Below are positions 1 through 7,470 of a DNA stretch of 9,429 bases, one piece after another. The translations under genes were made by a program, and so were the position numbers. The notes under the pieces were generated by a model. That model made no database searches and was not told where the DNA came from. It was given only the letters and a program-made list of their open reading frames with translations. Position 1 is the stretch's first letter. Every line of letters starts with the position of its first letter. Source of the DNA: Gammaproteobacteria bacterium (GTDB lineage: Bacteria; Pseudomonadota; Gammaproteobacteria; Pseudomonadales; Pseudomonadaceae); NCBI GenBank assembly GCA_012513235.1, contig JAAZCO010000256.1, forward strand, positions 1-9,429, written 5' to 3'.

Positions 1-9
1 GCAGCCTGC

Positions 10-765
10 TTATGCATGGCGTACTGCACACACAGGACACGCTGGGTCGCGGCGTACTTTCAGCTCACGAAAGCGACTGTTTAAGGCATCAATCAAGAGT
101 AATCGACCCATCAGCGGCTCACCAAAACCGGCAAGTATCTTCAGGGCCTCAAGCGCTTGCAAACTGCCAACTAGACCGACTAAAGGCCCCAGCACACCGG
201 CCTCACTGCAAGTTAAACCCTCTTCAGCGCCATCGCCAAAAACACAGTGGTAACAAGGACTCTCGCTATTGCGCGGGTCATACACACTGATCTGCCCATC
301 GGTACGAATCGCTGCACCACTGATTAAGACTTTACCCGCGGCAAAACATGCCGCATTCAGCTGGCCACGAATAGTGAAGTTATCTGTACAGTCGAGCACC
401 AAATCCACCGATTGCAACAATGCAGGCAGATTATCTTGATCGAGTTTATCGCTAACGGTCTGCACAGTAACCTGTGGATTTAAAGCCTGTAAGCGCGCTT
501 GTGCTGACTGCACTTTTAAAGCGCCGAGCGCAGTGCTGTCATGCACAATTTGTCGCTGAAGATTCGATAAGTCGAGGCGATCAAAATCAGCTAAATACAG
601 CTCACCCACTCCAGCTGCAGCTAAATATAATGCCACTGGCGAGCCCAGGCCACCTAAACCAACAATTAATACTTTGCTATTTTTTAAGCGCAGTTGCCCA
701 GCAATATCAACATGCTGCAAGAGGATTTGACGGCTATAACGCAGTAACTCTTCATCATTTAACAT
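10..765 (-). CDS. moeB: Molybdopterin-synthase adenylyltransferase MoeB (HesA/MoeB/ThiF family)
   Basis: MoeB adenylates the C-terminal Gly-Gly of the small subunit MoaD with ATP, so that MoaD can be thiocarboxylated for molybdopterin synthesis in the cytosol. The 251-residue protein is full length. The nucleotide-binding loop GLGGLG is at residues 36-41, NLQRQ at 68-72 and DCTDNF at 125-130. TCSEAG at 185-190 holds the cysteine (C186) found at the E1-like active-site position. Two zinc-binding pairs, CYHC (171-174) and CPVC (243-246), are intact. The start is the ATG at 763-765; it lies 13 nt after the prmC stop and has only a weak AGG upstream, so it is probably read as the last visible gene of the hemA-prfA-prmC operon. 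ThiF and other E1-like sulfur-carrier activators are close relatives, and some MoeB proteins serve more than one carrier protein. The family call is firm; MoeB rather than ThiF rests mainly on sequence resemblance and Pseudomonas gene order. Confidence 0.93.
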   Translation of the reverse strand: MLNDEELLRYSRQILLQHVDIAGQLRLKNSKVLIVGLGGLGSPVALYLAAAGVGELYLADFDRLDLSNLQRQIVHDSTALGALKVQSAQARLQALNPQVTVQTVSDKLDQDNLPALLQSVDLVLDCTDNFTIRGQLNAACFAAGKVLISGAAIRTDGQISVYDPRNSESPCYHCVFGDGAEEGLTCSEAGVLGPLVGLVGSLQALEALKILAGFGEPLMGRLLLIDALNSRFRELKVRRDPACPVCAVRHA

Positions 766-778
766 GGCAAGCGATAAC

Positions 779-1618
779 CTAAGACAAGGAGGAAAGGCGC
801 CCTAAACTGATCCGTTCATGGCCACCTAAATCACGCTGACTGCTGACATCCATAAAACCAGCCTGAGTTAAAAGATCACGCACAGCAGCGGCTTGATCAA
901 AGCCATGCTCAAGCAGCAACCAACCCTCAGTCACTAAATAAGCCGGCGCCTGCGCGATAATCAAGCGTAAATCATCTAAGCCATCAGGGCCTGAGATCAA
1001 GGCGCTTAGCGGCTCAAAGCGCAGATCACCTTGAGCTAAGTGCGGATCGTTTTCGGCAATATAAGGTGGGTTACTGATGATTAAATCATAGCGCTGCTCA
1101 GTTAAAGCACTGAACCAGTGGCTGTGCAGAAACTGCACATTGGTCAACTGCAATTGTTGCTGATTACTCTGCGCTAGCGCCACGGCGGACTCAATACGGT
1201 CGACACCGGTCAGTTGCCATTGCGGACATTCACTGGCCAAAGCCAACGCAATAGCCCCGCTGCCCGTACCTAAATCCAAGACCTGTAAGGGACGATTCAC
1301 ATTAGCAATCTGCAGTGCGGCTTCAATCAATAATTCAGTATCTGCACGCGGAATCAAGGTGTGCTCGGCGACTTGTAAATCCAGGGTCCAAAAACCTTGG
1401 CGACCTAACAAATAGGCCACAGGTTCACCTTGCAAGCGCCGTGCAAAGAGTGCTTGGTAAGCGACCTTTTGCTCAGCACTGATGGTTTTATCAGGCCAGG
1501 TATACAAATAACTGCGCGGTTTATTAAGCACAAAAGCGAGTAATAACTCAGCATCCAGTTGCGCCGTTGGCGAATCAATCTGCGTCGCTTGAGCTAACAA
1601 CTGGTCAATGCGTGTCAT
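779..1618 (-). CDS. prmC: Release factor glutamine N5-methyltransferase PrmC (HemK)
   Basis: PrmC uses S-adenosylmethionine to methylate the glutamine side chain of the GGQ motif in RF1 and RF2, which speeds peptide release. Counting from the ATG, an N-terminal helical substrate-binding domain covers about residues 1-100. The SAM-binding motif DLGTGSGAIALALA is at 115-128, and the diagnostic catalytic NPPY, in SNPPYIAE, is at 183-186. The length of 279 residues is close to E. coli PrmC (277 residues). A GTG directly precedes the ATG (GTGATG), so the gene could start one codon earlier, at 1621. I chose the ATG because the protein then begins MTRIDQ. A short AGGCG lies within the prfA 3' end at a spacing that would suit either start. 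The gene directly follows prfA, which encodes its substrate; this pairing is common in bacteria and fits the assigned role. Confidence 0.96.
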   Translation of the reverse strand: MTRIDQLLAQATQIDSPTAQLDAELLLAFVLNKPRSYLYTWPDKTISAEQKVAYQALFARRLQGEPVAYLLGRQGFWTLDLQVAEHTLIPRADTELLIEAALQIANVNRPLQVLDLGTGSGAIALALASECPQWQLTGVDRIESAVALAQSNQQQLQLTNVQFLHSHWFSALTEQRYDLIISNPPYIAENDPHLAQGDLRFEPLSALISGPDGLDDLRLIIAQAPAYLVTEGWLLLEHGFDQAAAVRDLLTQAGFMDVSSQRDLGGHERISLGRLSSLS

Positions 1619-1623
1619 CACAA

Positions 1624-2706
1624 TTAATCGCCTAAGGCCGCCAACTGATCAGCCTGATACTCCAGCAGGAGCGGGTCAATAATTTGCTCCAGACTGCCAC
1701 TGATCACGTCTGCCAAAGAATACAGAGTTAAGTTAATGCGGTGATCAGTCACGCGACCTTGCGGGAAGTTATAAGTGCGAATACGCTCAGAGCGATCGCC
1801 ACTGCCCACCAGCGAACGGCGGGTATCTGACATTTCTTGCGCAGCGGCACTGCTCTGTTGGTCTTCTAAACGCGCGGCCAACCAACCCATCGCTCGGGCA
1901 CGGTTTTTATGTTGCGAACGTTCTTCCTGACACTCAACCACAATACCACTGGGTAAGTGGGTGATACGCACCGCAGAATCCGTTTTGTTCACGTGCTGAC
2001 CACCGGCACCCGAGGCGCGGTAGGTATCGACACGCAAATCCGCCGGATTGATTTCAATCGCATCCTGCTCATCGGGTTCAGGCAGAATCACGACCGTACA
2101 GGCCGAGGTATGCACGCGACCTTGTGATTCAGTTTCTGGCACTCGCTGCACACGGTGCGCGCCCGATTCAAACTTCAGGCGACCGTAGACATTGTCACCT
2201 TCAACTCGAGCAATGACTTCTTTAAAGCCGCCGTGTTCACCGCCATGTTCAGATAAAATCTCTACCCGCCAACCAATACGCTCGGCATAACGCAAATACA
2301 TGCGAAATAAATCACCCGCGAAAATCGCTGCTTCATCACCACCGGTGCCCGCGCGCACTTCAAGGAAAACGTTACGGCCATCGTTAGGGTCTTTAGGCAA
2401 CATCAAACGTTGTAAGTCAGCTTCAATGACTTCTAAAGCAGCACGGCACTCAGCCACTTCTTCAACCGCCATCTCGCGCACATCCAGATCAGGGTCTTTA
2501 AGCATGCCTTGCGCTTCAGCAAGATCGCTGCTGGTTTTACGCCAGGTTTGAAAGGTCATGACTACAGGTTCTACCTCGGCATACTCTTTGGAGTAAGCGC
2601 GGTATTTATTTTGATCAGTGATCACTTGCGCATCACCCAGCAGCGCAGTGAGCTCCTCGTAGCGCTCCTGCAAACGGTCTAAACGATTGACTAATGATGC
2701 TTTCAT
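1624..2706 (-). CDS. prfA: Peptide chain release factor 1 (RF1)
   Basis: RF1 recognises UAA and UAG in the ribosomal A site and triggers hydrolysis of peptidyl-tRNA. At 360 residues it has the normal family length. The N-terminal helical domain covers about residues 1-100. The codon-recognition tripeptide P-x-T is present as PET at 190-192, in RVPETESQGR; this marks it as RF1, because RF2 carries SPF there. The catalytic GGQ is at 235-237, in ASGAGGQHVNKTDSAVR. Q237 is the expected PrmC methylation target, and prmC is the next gene. The start ATG (2704-2706) overlaps the hemA TAA by one base as TAATG, a layout that favours translational coupling. No truncation or unusual residue was seen. Confidence 0.98.
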   Translation of the reverse strand: MKASLVNRLDRLQERYEELTALLGDAQVITDQNKYRAYSKEYAEVEPVVMTFQTWRKTSSDLAEAQGMLKDPDLDVREMAVEEVAECRAALEVIEADLQRLMLPKDPNDGRNVFLEVRAGTGGDEAAIFAGDLFRMYLRYAERIGWRVEILSEHGGEHGGFKEVIARVEGDNVYGRLKFESGAHRVQRVPETESQGRVHTSACTVVILPEPDEQDAIEINPADLRVDTYRASGAGGQHVNKTDSAVRITHLPSGIVVECQEERSQHKNRARAMGWLAARLEDQQSSAAAQEMSDTRRSLVGSGDRSERIRTYNFPQGRVTDHRINLTLYSLADVISGSLEQIIDPLLLEYQADQLAALGD

Positions 2707-3971
2707 TAATTCGTGTCACCTGTGGTTAAACCAAATAATTCCTGCGCAACAGCCAGCGCTTCACAGCGACCGTCAGCAGATAAACGTTTTAATTGTACGC
2801 TGGGTGCATGCAATAATTTGTTTGTTAAGCCGCGCGCTAAAGCCGCTAAGGCATCTTCAGGCGATGTACCGTTAGCTAAAGCACGTTGTGCTCGCGCCAA
2901 CTCTTCATCACGTAAACGCTCACCTTGCTGACGATAAGCACGCAACACATCGACAGCTTCGAGCTCACGCATACGCTGCATAAAATCTGAGGTGCCGCGC
3001 ACCACTAACTCTTCTGCCGCTTTAGCTGCACCTTGACGACTTTTTAAATTTTCAGTCACGACTTCGTGCAGATCATCAACGCTGTATAAATACACGTCAT
3101 CGAGCTCACCCACTTGCGGTTCTATATCGCGCGGCACGGCAATATCGACCATAAAAATGGGCTTATGTCTACGTAATTTTAATGCGCGCTCAACCGCACC
3201 TTTCCCTAAAATAGGTAACTGGCTTGCTGTCGAGCTGATCACAATATCGCTATTCACTAACGCATCAGGGATGTCTGATAGCAAAATTGCTTGGGCACCA
3301 AACTCACTTGCTAAGGCAGTGGCACGCTCTAAGGTGCGATTGGCGACCACAATTTTCTTCACGCCCTGCTCAAACAAGTGCCGCGCTACCAAAGTAATGG
3401 TTTCACCAGCACCCACCAACAAAGCCTGACTTTGGCTCATATCAGTAAAAATCTGTTTCGCTAAACTGACCGCAGCAAAGGCCACTGACACCGGGTTTTC
3501 ACCAATCGCCGTATCAGTACGCACAGTTTTAGCTGTACTAAAGGTGGCTTGAAATAAGCGCCCTAAAATTGGCCCCAAGGTGCCAGCCTCGCGCGCCACA
3601 GCATAGGCAGACTTAATTTGCCCAAGAATTTGCGGCTCACCCAAGACCAGTGAGTCCAAACCACAAGCAACGCGCATCATATGCTGCACTGCCTGATCAT
3701 CTTGATGGACATAAGCGCAGGCTTGCAGGTCCTCCACTGGCACCTGATGAAACTGCGCCAACCACTCAAGCACAGCTTGCGGCTGTGCATGCTCCACTTC
3801 TAAGTAGAGTTCACTGCGGTTACAGGTCGACAAAATCGCTGCTTCGCGGCTGCCCACGACGCGACATAGCTGACGCAACGCCTCAACTAATTGTTCTGGG
3901 CTAAAGGCCACGCGCTCGCGGACCGCCACAGAAGCCGTTTTATGATTAATTCCAAGTGCAATAAAAGCCAT
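2706..3971 (-). CDS. hemA: Glutamyl-tRNA reductase HemA
   Basis: HemA reduces Glu-tRNA(Glu) with NADPH to glutamate-1-semialdehyde, the first committed step of the C5 route to 5-aminolevulinate, heme and other tetrapyrroles. The protein has 421 residues. The catalytic cysteine is C50 in STCNRSELYLE. The following region (GLDSLVLGEPQILGQIK, 104-120) is highly conserved in the family. A Rossmann NADPH-binding loop, LLVGAGE, is at 184-190, and the C-terminal dimerisation helices lie at about 340-410. The N-terminus MAFIALGINHKTASV fits the Pseudomonas family start, which supports the ATG at 3969-3971. I see no convincing Shine-Dalgarno sequence upstream of it. It is the first gene of the minus-strand operon and diverges from the TPR lipoprotein gene. 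HemA in other gammaproteobacteria is regulated by heme-dependent proteolysis near the N-terminus; the sequence alone does not show whether this holds here. Confidence 0.98.
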   Translation of the reverse strand: MAFIALGINHKTASVAVRERVAFSPEQLVEALRQLCRVVGSREAAILSTCNRSELYLEVEHAQPQAVLEWLAQFHQVPVEDLQACAYVHQDDQAVQHMMRVACGLDSLVLGEPQILGQIKSAYAVAREAGTLGPILGRLFQATFSTAKTVRTDTAIGENPVSVAFAAVSLAKQIFTDMSQSQALLVGAGETITLVARHLFEQGVKKIVVANRTLERATALASEFGAQAILLSDIPDALVNSDIVISSTASQLPILGKGAVERALKLRRHKPIFMVDIAVPRDIEPQVGELDDVYLYSVDDLHEVVTENLKSRQGAAKAAEELVVRGTSDFMQRMRELEAVDVLRAYRQQGERLRDEELARAQRALANGTSPEDALAALARGLTNKLLHAPSVQLKRLSADGRCEALAVAQELFGLTTGDTN

Positions 3972-4076
3972 GCAACGTCGCTAAAGGGGATTTAAAGCAG
4001 GGGATTGTCCTACTTCAAAGCCTTCAGAACAACCTCCCCAAACAAAACACAATACTAAGCGTAAGAAAAAGCATAT

Positions 4077-4082
4077 ATTTTA
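4077..4082 (-). promoter_or_regulatory. Candidate -10 element for hemA
   Basis: On the minus strand this reads TAAAAT (5 of 6 matches to TATAAT) and sits in the AT-rich part of the divergent gap, about 105 nt before the hemA ATG. No good -35 box was found 16-18 bp upstream, so the call is weak. An alternative minus-strand pair, TTGAGC with TAAAGT 18 bp downstream, lies further upstream at about 4107-4136. Confidence 0.25.
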
Positions 4083-4160
4083 GACCATTACATGCACAGC
4101 CACCCACTTTAGCAGCGCTTCAAGGTGAAGCTCAAACTTAGAGTGCCGCGCGTGTTGCCT

Positions 4161-4180
4161 CTGCATGTGTCATGATGCAG
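4161..4180. repeat. CTGCAT-N8-ATGCAG dyad upstream of lbcA
   Basis: Two perfect 6-bp inverted arms (4161-4166 and 4175-4180) are separated by 8 bp. The dyad lies directly upstream of the -10-like TATTCT at 4182-4187 and just after a -35-like TTGCCT at 4155-4160. The 21-bp spacing between these boxes is too long for a normal sigma-70 promoter. The position fits a regulator-binding site, or an RNA hairpin if transcription starts further upstream. No named regulator consensus was recognised. Confidence 0.4.
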
Positions 4181-4208
4181 CTATTCTAACTTGTCTTGCC
4201 TTGTACTT

Positions 4209-5933
4209 ATGAATAAATATTTAAGCCTTATTTCCATCAGCTTGATTTTATCAGGCTGCCAAGTCCTAGCGCCGGATTATGATTCCAGCCTAGACGACAT
4301 ACATACGCCTGCAACCAGCCATGATACTACCGATCAAAGCACAGTGGATTTTTCACCTGACACATTGATCAGTTTATTAGCGGCTGAGATTGCTGGGCAG
4401 CGCGATCGTTTTGATATCGCGTCGGACAACTACAGCGAACAAGCGCAACTCACAGGCGACCCTGGTGTTGCCGAGCGTGCTTTTCGCATTGCGGAATATC
4501 TTGGTGAAGAGCAGCGCGCACTCACGAGTGCTCTGATCTGGGCTAATGCTGCACCTGAAAACTTAGAAGCGCAACGTTACGCTGCTATTCAACTGGCCCA
4601 AGCGCAACGTTTTGATGAAGCCTTGCAACGTATGGAGACAGTACTTGCCGCCCAAGGTGACACCCAATTTGATTTTCTAGCGCTCACCGCAGCTCAGTCT
4701 GATGACAAAACTCGACAAGCGCTACTACAAAGCTTTGATCGTCTGCTCATCAAACACCCACACAATCAACAACTACTATTTAGCAAAGCGATTTTACTGA
4801 GCCAAGACGAGCGTAGCGAAGAAGCTTTACAACTCCTTGAAGAGCAACCTAAAAAATATGCAGTACCCGCAACGCTACTATTAAGAGCTCGTCTGTTAAG
4901 CCAACTCAATCGCAGCGAAGAAGCCTTACCTTTATTACGCAACGCATTGAAAAAGTACCCTGACGATACACGCCTGCGCATGACCTACGCTCGCCATCTG
5001 ATTGAGTTAAACCGTTTAGAAGAGGCGCGCGCAGAATTTCTTGAGCTGTTACAACAGTCACCCAATGACGATGACTTACGCTTCTCGCTTGCACTTATTA
5101 ATATGGATTTAAATGCTTGGCGCGAAGCGCAAGTGTATTTAGAGGAACTTCTCGAGCGCGGCAGCCATACGAATGCCGCTTATTTCCATTTAGGCCGCGT
5201 TTTTGAGGAGCTAGAAAGTACACAGCAAGCCATCGAGGCTTACAAAGCAGTGCAACCTGTAGAAGGTTACCTAGCCTCACAGCAACGCATTATCACTTTG
5301 CTGCTGGCTGACCAGCGTTTAAAAGAAGCCACCACATACTTTGACACTCAGCGCATTGAGCAGCCGAGCCTGGCGATTCAACTGTATTTAATTGAAGTTG
5401 AAAATCTGGCTAATAATAACCAGGTTGAAACAGCATGGTTGCGTATCAACCAAGCGCTGGATGATTTCACTGATGATCCAAGCCTGCTATATACCCGCGC
5501 GATGATCGCTGATAAGCGCAACGATTTGGCACAATTGGAACAGGATTTACGTTTAATTATTAAGCGTAATCCGAAGAGTGCTCTGGCGCTCAATGCACTT
5601 GGCTATACTTTAGCCGATCGCACCGACCGCCTAGAAGAAGCGCGCCAACTGATTGAGCAAGCTCATGAACTGGAACCCAGCGATGCCGCTATTACCGACA
5701 GTTTAGGCTGGGTGTATTACCGCCTGGGTGATCTTGTCAGCGCAGAACGCTTGTTACGCGAGGCTTTTGCAAGTTTCCCTGACGCAGAAGTTGCCGCTCA
5801 CCTTGGCGAAGTTCTATGGCAACAAAATAAACGCGCTGAAGCACGCAAAATCTGGAACAAAGCCTTTAAAGCCCAGCCCAATGACACTGTATTAATCGAA
5901 ACCATCCAGCGCCTCACGGATAAGGAGCCATAA
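4209..5933 (+). CDS. lbcA: TPR-repeat outer-membrane lipoprotein, probable LbcA (CtpA partner)
   Basis: From the ATG at 4209 this encodes 574 residues. It begins with a short lipoprotein signal peptide ending in the lipobox LSGC, with the lipidated cysteine at C17. Glutamine at +2 rather than aspartate predicts sorting to the outer membrane. A polar D/S/T-rich tether (about 18-48) follows, and the rest is helical tetratricopeptide repeats. The clearest repeats are at about 187-216, 221-252, 254-286, 457-490, 494-524 and 527-557. The P. aeruginosa gene in the same place, between hemA and lolB (PA4667), encodes LbcA. LbcA binds and activates the periplasmic protease CtpA, which degrades peptidoglycan cross-link hydrolases; equating the two is inference from position and architecture. 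An in-frame TTG at 4191 would add MSCLVL before the signal peptide and is less likely. No Shine-Dalgarno sequence is visible at either start. The 3' end carries the lolB ribosome binding site, so the two genes are probably co-transcribed. Confidence 0.85.
   Translation: MNKYLSLISISLILSGCQVLAPDYDSSLDDIHTPATSHDTTDQSTVDFSPDTLISLLAAEIAGQRDRFDIASDNYSEQAQLTGDPGVAERAFRIAEYLGEEQRALTSALIWANAAPENLEAQRYAAIQLAQAQRFDEALQRMETVLAAQGDTQFDFLALTAAQSDDKTRQALLQSFDRLLIKHPHNQQLLFSKAILLSQDERSEEALQLLEEQPKKYAVPATLLLRARLLSQLNRSEEALPLLRNALKKYPDDTRLRMTYARHLIELNRLEEARAEFLELLQQSPNDDDLRFSLALINMDLNAWREAQVYLEELLERGSHTNAAYFHLGRVFEELESTQQAIEAYKAVQPVEGYLASQQRIITLLLADQRLKEATTYFDTQRIEQPSLAIQLYLIEVENLANNNQVETAWLRINQALDDFTDDPSLLYTRAMIADKRNDLAQLEQDLRLIIKRNPKSALALNALGYTLADRTDRLEEARQLIEQAHELEPSDAAITDSLGWVYYRLGDLVSAERLLREAFASFPDAEVAAHLGEVLWQQNKRAEARKIWNKAFKAQPNDTVLIETIQRLTDKEP
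4812..4929 (+). repeat. Near-identical DNA repeat within two adjacent TPR units
   Basis: The 19-nt stretches at 4812-4830 and 4911-4929 differ at only two positions, both synonymous, and encode the same RSEEAL segment. Their offset is 99 nt (33 codons), about one TPR unit. The interval given spans both copies. This agrees with the lipoprotein having grown by TPR duplication, though strong constraint on the same helix could also keep the copies alike. Confidence 0.6.
5922..5927 (+). promoter_or_regulatory. lolB ribosome binding site
   Basis: AAGGAG lies inside the last codons of the upstream lipoprotein gene, 10 nt before the lolB ATG. It supports the lolB start and suggests that the two genes are translated from one mRNA. 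Confidence 0.7.
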
Positions 5934-5937
5934 ATCC

Positions 5938-6555
5938 ATGCGTTTTTCTAGCTTAATGGTATTAGGCCTACTCTTAGCCCTCAGTGGTTGCAGCCACTTT
6001 TCCTCACAGGAACAAGTGGCTGGTAGCGGCAAGCCAAGCTCCTGGCAAGCCCATAAAAAATCGATCACTCCCATTGATGCTTGGCAAATCAATGGCAAAC
6101 TTGGCATTCGTAGCGCGCAAGACTCAGGTAGCGCGGTGTTGTTTTGGCTACAACGCCAAGACTACTTTGATATCCGCTTATCCGGTCCACTCGGCCAAGG
6201 CTCAACCCGCCTGACCGGTCGCCAAGGCGCTGTCAGTTTAGACATAGCTAATCGCGGCACTTTCCAAGCGCACTCTGCTGAAGTTTTAATGCAAGAGCAG
6301 CTGGGCTGGAGCTTACCGGTTGAGAATTTACTGTGGTGGGTGCGTGGCTTACCTGCACCGCAGAGCAAGAGCAAAGTGCAACTCAATAGCGATAGCCGCC
6401 TAGCTAGCCTAGAACAAGATGACTGGCACATTGAATACTTGAGTTATCGCATTGAAAATGGCCTGGCTATGCCTGAGCGCATTAAGCTCAGTGGCGCAAA
6501 CTTAAACATCACTTTAGTGATTAAACAATGGCAAGCACGGCAGCTAGGTCAGTAA
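5938..6555 (+). CDS. lolB: Outer-membrane lipoprotein receptor LolB
   Basis: LolB accepts lipoproteins from the periplasmic carrier LolA and inserts them into the inner leaflet of the outer membrane; it is itself a lipoprotein. The 205-residue precursor has a lipoprotein signal peptide ending in LSGC, with C18 as the lipidation site and serine at +2. The segment LSGPLGQGST (81-90) corresponds to the protruding loop of E. coli LolB. The key membrane-insertion leucine, L68 of mature E. coli LolB, falls at L85 here, which is also residue 68 counted from the mature cysteine. The conserved WSLPVENLLWWVRGLP is at 124-139. The gene lies 4 nt after the lbcA stop and 4 nt before ispE, so an lbcA-lolB-ispE transcript is likely. 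Placing an outer-membrane lipoprotein gene next to its own insertion factor is suggestive but not proof of a functional link. Confidence 0.96.
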   Translation: MRFSSLMVLGLLLALSGCSHFSSQEQVAGSGKPSSWQAHKKSITPIDAWQINGKLGIRSAQDSGSAVLFWLQRQDYFDIRLSGPLGQGSTRLTGRQGAVSLDIANRGTFQAHSAEVLMQEQLGWSLPVENLLWWVRGLPAPQSKSKVQLNSDSRLASLEQDDWHIEYLSYRIENGLAMPERIKLSGANLNITLVIKQWQARQLGQ

Positions 6556-6559
6556 TCTT

Positions 6560-7453
6560 ATGCACGCACAACACCCAAACTCCTGTTCGCAGCCCAGCAT
6601 TGCAGCGCAGTTAAGCCTACCCGCCCCCGCTAAACTGAATTTAATGCTGCATATCGTTGGGCAGCGTGCTGATGGCTACCATTTACTGGAAACTTTATTC
6701 CAATTTTTAGATTACGCCGACACCCTGCACTTTAATCCCCGCAACGACGGACAGATTATTTTGCATACACAGATTGCCGGCGTGCCCCATGACGACAATT
6801 TGATTGTGCGGGCTGCTCGTTTACTGCAGCAACACAGCGGTACAGGACAAGGTGCTGATATTTGGCTGGACAAGAAATTACCGGTGGGCGGTGGCATTGG
6901 CGGTGGTAGCTCCAATGCTGCCACTACTCTAGTCGGACTTAATCACCTCTGGGGCACACAGCAAACATTAGAATCTTTAGCGCAACTGGGCTTGAGTTTA
7001 GGCGCTGATGTTCCCGTTTTTGTCATGGGCAAAGCTGCTTTTGCACAAGGTGTGGGTGAAAAACTGCAACCGGTAGAGCTGCCAGAACCTTGGTATATAG
7101 TGGCTGTCCCGCCTGTTTCAATCAGCACCGCAAAAGTATTTTCAGATAAGTGCTTGACACGTAACACTCCCCTGACTAATATACGCACCGTTCTCAAGCA
7201 AAGCGGTCACAATGATTGCCAAGCAGTAGTTGAGAAGCGTTATCCAGATGTACGTAACGCTTTGATCTTGCTAAACAAATATGTTGAAGCTCGATTAACT
7301 GGAACCGGAAGTTGTATATTTGGTAGCTTGCAAAATAAAAAACAAGCTGTTAACATAGCAACCCAGATTTCAGAGTCACTACCAAGCTTTGTAGCACAGG
7401 GCGCAAACACTTCGATGTTGCACCGTGAATTACAAAACTTAACTGAAAACTAA
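6560..7453 (+). CDS. ispE: 4-diphosphocytidyl-2-C-methyl-D-erythritol kinase IspE
   Basis: IspE phosphorylates the 2-hydroxyl of CDP-methylerythritol with ATP, the fourth step of the MEP isoprenoid pathway, in the cytosol. It is a GHMP-family kinase of 297 residues. The N-terminal APAKLNL motif contains K25, matching E. coli K10. The glycine-rich ATP loop, LPVGGGIGGGSSNAA, is at 107-121, and GADVPVF at 148-154 holds the catalytic aspartate D150. TGTGSCIFG lies at 247-255. The N-terminus is about 15 residues longer than in E. coli IspE, and there is no in-frame ATG, GTG or TTG between the chosen ATG and the conserved core that would shorten it. The ribosome binding site is weak (AGG at 6546-6548), so coupling to lolB translation is likely. 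An AT-rich palindrome and the tRNA-Gln gene follow the stop codon. Confidence 0.97.
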   Translation: MHAQHPNSCSQPSIAAQLSLPAPAKLNLMLHIVGQRADGYHLLETLFQFLDYADTLHFNPRNDGQIILHTQIAGVPHDDNLIVRAARLLQQHSGTGQGADIWLDKKLPVGGGIGGGSSNAATTLVGLNHLWGTQQTLESLAQLGLSLGADVPVFVMGKAAFAQGVGEKLQPVELPEPWYIVAVPPVSISTAKVFSDKCLTRNTPLTNIRTVLKQSGHNDCQAVVEKRYPDVRNALILLNKYVEARLTGTGSCIFGSLQNKKQAVNIATQISESLPSFVAQGANTSMLHRELQNLTEN

Positions 7454-7470
7454 TTTTTAGATTTTATAGT
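7443..7470 (+). promoter_or_regulatory. Candidate tRNA-Gln promoter
   Basis: A -35-like CTGAAA (7443-7448) and a -10-like TATAGT (7465-7470, 5 of 6 matches to TATAAT) are 16 bp apart. Transcription would start near 7477, a few bases before the mature tRNA. The -35 box lies in the last codons of ispE. This would let tRNA-Gln be expressed independently of the upstream genes. Confidence 0.4.

Larger units (their letters stand above)
3972..4208. promoter_or_regulatory. Divergent hemA / lbcA control region
   Basis: This 237-bp gap separates the divergent hemA and lbcA starts, so it must carry promoters for both transcripts unless one begins inside a gene. It is noticeably AT-rich at about 4040-4090. 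It contains small inverted repeats, including GCTTCA-AGG-TGAAGC at 4117-4131 and a CTGCAT/ATGCAG dyad at 4161-4180. No gene or RNA was recognised in it. Neither gene has a clear Shine-Dalgarno sequence at its edge of the gap. Confidence 0.75.

Noticed and set aside
1..17. ATG on the minus strand (15-17) overlapping the moeB stop, possibly the start of the next gene (murI in Pseudomonas order)
   Set aside because: Only about five codons are visible (MHKQA), with no ribosome site and no recognisable motif, so it cannot be supported.
12..3904. Several open frames on the plus strand opposite moeB, prfA and hemA
   Set aside because: They lie wholly inside conserved genes on the other strand and show no ribosome sites or recognisable protein motifs.
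4117..4131. GCTTCA-AGG-TGAAGC hairpin in the divergent gap
   Set aside because: It is a perfect 6-bp stem but has no U-tract on either side and no recognised operator consensus. It is mentioned only as part of the control region.
4191..4208. TTG start for the TPR lipoprotein
   Set aside because: It would add MSCLVL before a signal peptide that is already complete from the ATG at 4209, and it has no ribosome site.
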